Notes under the pieces: generated by a model
The model's database searches: none
What the model was told of the DNA's origin: nothing
The model's input: only the letters and a program-made list of their open reading frames with translations
Part shown: piece by piece, positions 5,759 through 8,389 of the stretch
Position numbering within the stretch: the stretch's first letter is position 1
Layout of the letters: each line of letters opens with the position of its first letter
Program-made: the position numbers and the translations under genes
NCBI GenBank assembly: GCA_003483125.1
Contig: DMWU01000263.1
Span: 1-8,389, forward strand
Length of the DNA: 8,389 bases
Origin: Erythrobacter sp.
GTDB taxonomy: Bacteria > Pseudomonadota > Alphaproteobacteria > Sphingomonadales > Sphingomonadaceae
Direction: 5' to 3'

Positions 5759-6033
5759 TCTGCTTAGGCATCAAGTGGGGGTCCATGCTGCGCATTAGGA
5801 CAGCTGTGGCTGGACGGCAACAGATTGGGCCAACCAGGCATCGTATTGCAGCGTCCGATTGTGGCAATTTCTCCCCTGCCAAGAATAACTTCTGCAGTTT
5901 CATGACAAAACGTCTTGTGCAGCGCAGCAAAATGTGCAGGATTGTTTTTGCATTCGGACGAGACCGCAGAAAATAGACGGCAGCCGAATACGCAGGTGGG
6001 ACGAAGCAACTTTAAACAGTCAAGGAAACTGTC
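5759..6033. other. Divergent intergenic control region between phosphoesterase and porin genes
   Basis: This 275-base stretch separates start codons on opposite strands and must contain promoters for both units. I see no credible gene: frames on either strand lack ribosome binding sites and recognisable protein features. Within it TGTGCAG is directly repeated (5916-5922 and 5933-5939), flanking the TGC-rich GCGCAGCAAAA. No clear -35/-10 pair was found; TTGCAT at 5948-5953 with AAATAG 17 bases on is a poor match. Confidence 0.5.
6016..6032 (+). promoter_or_regulatory. Ribosome binding site of the porin gene inside a small hairpin
   Basis: AAGGA lies seven to eight bases before the porin ATG (6034), a good Shine-Dalgarno position. 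It is in the loop of a 5-bp hairpin, ACAGT (6016-6020) / ACTGT (6028-6032), directly abutting the start codon. The stem is weak, so any effect on translation would be modest. Confidence 0.5.
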
Positions 6034-6870
6034 ATGCTAACGTCCATCCGCGGCATTATGGCCGCAACTATCTCTGCTGGCATTGCCCTCTCCGCAACGC
6101 CGGCGCTTGCTGAAAACAACGAACCTACCGCAGACCAGGTCGGCCCTGCGCTCGAAGTTGAGCGTTCGGTTGAAGAATTCGACATTGAAACCACCAACAA
6201 TGTTGGGGGCGAGAGCGGATTCGAACTCTCGGGCAATGTTGCAATGGTCACCGATTATCGCTTCCGCGGTGTATCGTTCTCTGACGGTGATATCGCGCTG
6301 CAAGGCGGTATCGACCTCGCTCACTCTAGCGGTCTTTACATCGGGACCTGGGCATCAACCATTTCAGGCGGTAGCCCCTATGGTGAGCTCGAGCTCGATG
6401 TCTATGCTGGCTGGAGCGGCGACGTCTCCGATGGCGTGACCTTCGATGTCGGCCTGCTCTACTACATCTATCCTACAGAGAATGAATTCGCAGATGCGCT
6501 CGATCTAGATACTGACTATTTCGAGCCTTACGCTTCGATCGGTACAACTCTTGGCCCGGTAGGCGCGACATTAGGCGTCGCTTATGCTTGGGACCAGAGC
6601 TCGCTAGGAGATGAAGACAATCTCTATATCTACACCGATCTCGAAGCCGGAATTCCGGATACACCGGTAACTTTCACTGCGCACCTCGGTTACACTGACG
6701 GCGTCTTTGCGACACAGGCCGACGGCAGCTCATTCGACTGGGGCCTCGGCGTATCTTACGCAGTGACTGAAAACCTCAGCCTTGGTTTCGATTATGTCGA
6801 TACACAGGGACCGTCCTTTGAAGATTTCACTGATGCCGGCTTCTTGTTCACTATCGGCTACAGCATGTAA
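6034..6870 (+). CDS. TorF-family putative outer-membrane porin
   Basis: A 278-residue predicted beta-barrel of the TorF/Gcw_chp family, common in marine proteobacteria and presumed to form an outer-membrane channel; the solute is unknown. Residues 1-26 are a signal peptide (MLTSIRGIM..., hydrophobic core ATISAGIALSA, cleavage after PALA). Residues 27-60 form an acidic, low-complexity linker rich in Glu, Asp and Asn. The barrel begins near 61 with SGNVAMVTDYRFRGVSFSDG, the hallmark first strands of the family, followed by alternating strands rich in aromatic and glycine residues (GLYIGTWAS, LELDVYAGWSG, VTFDVGLLYYIYP, GVSYAVTENLSLGFDYVDTQG). The chain ends FLFTIGYSM; the final residue is methionine where porins usually have phenylalanine, so the BAM recognition strand is atypical. 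The ATG at 6034 has AAGGA seven to eight bases upstream. The gene is monocistronic, closed by a strong terminator at 6897. Confidence 0.88.
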   Translation: MLTSIRGIMAATISAGIALSATPALAENNEPTADQVGPALEVERSVEEFDIETTNNVGGESGFELSGNVAMVTDYRFRGVSFSDGDIALQGGIDLAHSSGLYIGTWASTISGGSPYGELELDVYAGWSGDVSDGVTFDVGLLYYIYPTENEFADALDLDTDYFEPYASIGTTLGPVGATLGVAYAWDQSSLGDEDNLYIYTDLEAGIPDTPVTFTAHLGYTDGVFATQADGSSFDWGLGVSYAVTENLSLGFDYVDTQGPSFEDFTDAGFLFTIGYSM

Positions 6871-6896
6871 TCCAAACCGGATAATACAGGGGGAAC

Positions 6897-6929
6897 AGCC
6901 CGCGTCGGGAAACCGGCGCGGGCTTTCTT
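6897..6929 (+). terminator. Intrinsic terminator of the porin gene
   Basis: GCCCGCGTCGG (6898-6908), tetraloop GAAA and CCGGCGCGGGC (6913-6923) form an 11-bp stem with one G-U wobble, extended by A6897-T6924 and followed by TTTCTT. The stable GNRA loop, GC stem and T-tract 27 bases after the porin stop make this the clearest terminator in the window. On the opposite strand the stem is followed by TGTTCC, so it would also act weakly for the small minus-strand frame. Confidence 0.9.
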
Positions 6930-6944
6930 CAATGCAAGGTCGTA

Positions 6945-7037
6945 TCAGTCGAGCGCAAAGTCGACAGTGGTGACGACGCGTACCTTCTTGTAGGGCGTGT
7001 CGTTCACGCCCCAGCCACCGCCTTCTCCATCGCCCAT
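6945..7037 (-). CDS. Candidate small protein of 30 residues, unknown function
   Basis: A short open frame from ATG (7037-7035) to TGA (6947-6945), encoding a glycine-rich start (MGDGEGGGWGVNDTPYKK) and a valine-rich end (VRVVTTVDFALD). GGAG lies six bases before the ATG, one of the best ribosome binding sites in the window, and an in-frame TAA at 7058-7056 isolates it from anything upstream. About 70% of third positions are G or C, in line with neighbouring genes, while the surrounding sequence is more AT-rich. It sits between the porin terminator, which could end it weakly, and the gloA start, to which it is divergent (78 bases apart). I do not recognise the sequence. It has no signal peptide or membrane helix. 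It may instead be the C-terminal remnant of a longer decayed gene, or a chance frame; the -1/+1 frame upstream is AT-rich at third positions and does not look coding. Confidence 0.5.
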   Translation of the reverse strand: MGDGEGGGWGVNDTPYKKVRVVTTVDFALD

Positions 7038-7115
7038 CAAATTCTCCAATCGTCTTTACGACGAAAGCCGCTACAAGAGTCTCGATGGATCCTTTTTTAA
7101 TGAGGGCGACAGCCA

Positions 7116-7553
7116 ATGATTAAATATCTTCACAGCATGATCCGGGTAACCGATCCCGATTCTACAGTTGCCTTCTTCAACCTGATTGGATTGGAGGAAG
7201 TGCGCCGCTTCGAAGTCGAGGCTGGTCGCTTCACTCTGATTTTTCTCGCAGCCCCCGGGCAAGAAGGGCAGGCAGAAGTTGAGCTGACTTATAATTGGCC
7301 CCCTGAAGACGGCAGTGAGGCAGAGGGTTATGATGGCGGGCGCAATTTTGGTCATCTCGCCTATCGCGTTGACAACATTTACGAAACTTGCCAGCGGCTG
7401 ATGGATGCAGGCCATGTGATCCATCGTCCGCCTCGCGATGGTCATATGGCCTTTGTCAAATCACCTGACGGTATTTCGGTCGAATTGCTCCAGGATGGCA
7501 ATCTCCCGCCCAAGGAACCTTGGGCGAGCATGGAAAATACCGGCACCTGGTAG
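7116..7553 (+). CDS. gloA: Lactoylglutathione lyase (glyoxalase I)
   Basis: A 145-residue metalloenzyme converting the hemithioacetal of methylglyoxal and glutathione to S-lactoylglutathione, the first step of cytosolic methylglyoxal detoxification. It has the two beta-alpha-beta-beta-beta modules of the VOC fold. The four metal ligands are in family positions: H6 (YLHSMIRV), E56 (VELTYNW), H80 (FGHLAYRV) and E123 (ISVELLQ). DPDSTVAFFNLIGLEEVRR replaces the more usual 'D...S..FY...LG' motif: N22 stands where most homologues have Tyr/Thr, and I24 where the LG motif begins, a mild variation. Length is near the 130-145 typical of the short, Ni/Co-type bacterial enzymes. The ATG at 7116 puts H6 at the standard place; GAGGG is about ten bases upstream, a little far. 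The gene ends ten bases before the converging nhaA stop. No glyoxalase II gene is in the window. Confidence 0.93.
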   Translation: MIKYLHSMIRVTDPDSTVAFFNLIGLEEVRRFEVEAGRFTLIFLAAPGQEGQAEVELTYNWPPEDGSEAEGYDGGRNFGHLAYRVDNIYETCQRLMDAGHVIHRPPRDGHMAFVKSPDGISVELLQDGNLPPKEPWASMENTGTW

Positions 7554-7563
7554 TCGGAGAACC

Positions 7564-8389
7564 CTAGGCTGGATCCCTTTCCTCGCCTTCTGGATTGATC
7601 AGAAGATCTCTTTCCTCAGGGTGCGTAGTGGTTAGCCGCAATATCACATAGCCCATTATCGCGGATATTGCTGAGCCCGAAAGAATGCCGATCTTGGCCT
7701 CTTCGATGAACAGCTCATTGCCCGGGAAGGCAAGTCCGCCGATAAACAGCGACATGGTGAATCCGATACCGGTCAGGATACTCACACCCCAGATTTCTAC
7801 CCAATTCGCGTTTTCCGGCCGCTCTGCGATGCCGAATTTCACTGCAAGCCAAATGGTCGAGAATATGCCGACCTGCTTACCCAGTACGAGACCTGCGGCG
7901 ATCGCAATGGGTAGCGGTGCTAGGATCTCGTCGGCGCCCAATCCCGCGAACGAGACCCCCGCATTGGCAAAGCCGAACACGGGCACGACCAGATAGGCGC
8001 TCCATGGTGCTAGCCCATGCTCGAGATGCTCGACCATTCGTTTGCCGGTCTTCGAATACATTGGGATTGTCAGCGCGGCGACAACGCCTGCAATCGTCGC
8101 GTGCACCCCGGTATTGAGTACGCAGTACCAAAGCACCAGGGCCAAGAGGATGTATGGCGTGTAGCGCCCAACCTGCATGCGATTGAGTACCATCATTGCG
8201 CCAAAGACTATGACCGAGGCGAGCAGCCAAACCGTCTTGACAGTGGGCGTGTAGAAGAAGGCGATAACCAGGACCGCGCCAATATCGTCAACGATGGCTA
8301 CTGTGAGTAGGAAAAGGCGCAAGCTGGCGGGAACCCGTGTGCCAAGCAGCCCCAGTACGCCCATGGCGAAAGCGATGTCGGTCGCTGCA
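7564..8389 (-). CDS. nhaA: Na+/H+ antiporter NhaA (C-terminal part, 5' end beyond right edge)
   Basis: The visible 274 codons are the C-terminal two-thirds of NhaA, an inner-membrane antiporter that expels Na+ in exchange for H+ and maintains pH and sodium tolerance, in keeping with a marine or saline habitat. The fragment begins AATDIAFAMGVLGLLG, whose aspartate corresponds to E. coli D133, and continues to LLTVAIVDDIGAVLVIAFFYT, the Asp pair equivalent to D163-D164 that binds the ion. Several membrane helices follow (TVWLLASVIVFGAMMVL, YILLALVLWYCVL, YLVVPVFGFANAGVSF, GILSGSAISAIMGYVIL), with a lysine in IWLAVKFGIAERPE in the helix X region and the signature GIGFTMSLFIGGLAF. The C-terminal tail is short and charged (NPEGEERDPA). 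Compared with the usual 380-400 residues, roughly 110-130 N-terminal residues are outside the window, so start and promoter cannot be described. It converges on gloA. Confidence 0.95.
   Translation of the reverse strand, partial: AATDIAFAMGVLGLLGTRVPASLRLFLLTVAIVDDIGAVLVIAFFYTPTVKTVWLLASVIVFGAMMVLNRMQVGRYTPYILLALVLWYCVLNTGVHATIAGVVAALTIPMYSKTGKRMVEHLEHGLAPWSAYLVVPVFGFANAGVSFAGLGADEILAPLPIAIAAGLVLGKQVGIFSTIWLAVKFGIAERPENANWVEIWGVSILTGIGFTMSLFIGGLAFPGNELFIEEAKIGILSGSAISAIMGYVILRLTTTHPEERDLLINPEGEERDPA

Noticed and set aside
5746..6009. Short frames on both strands in the phosphatase-porin intergenic region
   Set aside because: No ribosome binding sites, no conserved motifs, and composition typical of non-coding DNA.
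6730..7116. A 128-codon minus-strand frame starting with TTG at 7116
   Set aside because: It overlaps the porin gene antisense, has no ribosome binding site at the TTG, and becomes Arg/Cys/His-rich. Its first 30 residues look protein-like but have low GC at third positions, unlike real genes here.
1..8389. Mobile elements, CRISPR arrays, tRNAs, toxin-antitoxin or defence systems
   Set aside because: I searched both strands by eye for transposase or integrase motifs, regular spaced repeats, tRNA cloverleaf ends and small paired genes, and saw none; gene content is housekeeping.

Overview
The window looks like chromosomal core DNA of a marine-type alphaproteobacterium of the order Sphingomonadales, probably Erythrobacteraceae-like. 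The indications are a ChpT-type phosphotransferase, which is restricted to the alphaproteobacterial CckA-ChpT-CtrA relay; an rpoH next to an RluD-type pseudouridine synthase; a class A RNase P RNA of alphaproteobacterial character; a TorF-type porin with a very acidic mature N-terminus; an NhaA sodium/proton antiporter; and fairly GC-rich codon use. The genus is inferred, not shown. I see no transposase, integrase, phage gene, CRISPR array or tRNA.

Left part (1-3530). On the minus strand rluD (250-1194) is followed by the first 42 codons of rpoH, which runs off the left edge. Diverging from rluD with only 16 bases between start codons is a small JAMM (M67) metallopeptidase gene (1211-1606). 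Then come chpT (1743-2402) and, one base after its stop, an AmiD-type N-acetylmuramoyl-L-alanine amidase gene (2404-3111) interrupted by an in-frame amber codon just ahead of its catalytic glutamate. The RNase P RNA gene rnpB (about 3117-3528) begins right after the amidase stop, and its best promoter candidate lies inside the last codons of the broken amidase gene.

Middle part (3531-6033). A 10-bp perfect inverted repeat and a GC-rich hairpin overlapping the ugd stop codon separate rnpB from a convergent two-gene minus-strand unit: a PPP-family metallophosphoesterase (4961-5758) followed after 6 bases by ugd, UDP-glucose 6-dehydrogenase (3644-4954). The unit suggests supply of UDP-glucuronate for surface polysaccharide, with the phosphatase in an undefined companion role. 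The 275-base region 5759-6033 is a divergent control region.

Right part (6034-8389). A TorF-family outer-membrane porin gene ends in a strong intrinsic terminator (6897-6929). Just beyond it, on the minus strand, is a 30-codon open frame with a good ribosome binding site and genome-like codon use (6945-7037), a candidate unannotated small protein. gloA (glyoxalase I, 7116-7553) follows on the plus strand, convergent with nhaA (7564 to the right edge, 5' end missing).

Most of the window is ordinary housekeeping sequence. I did not find a multi-gene novel system. The points most worth a second look are the amber-interrupted amidase with the embedded rnpB promoter, the small open frame at 6945-7037, and the promoter-less divergent junction between rluD and the JAMM gene.
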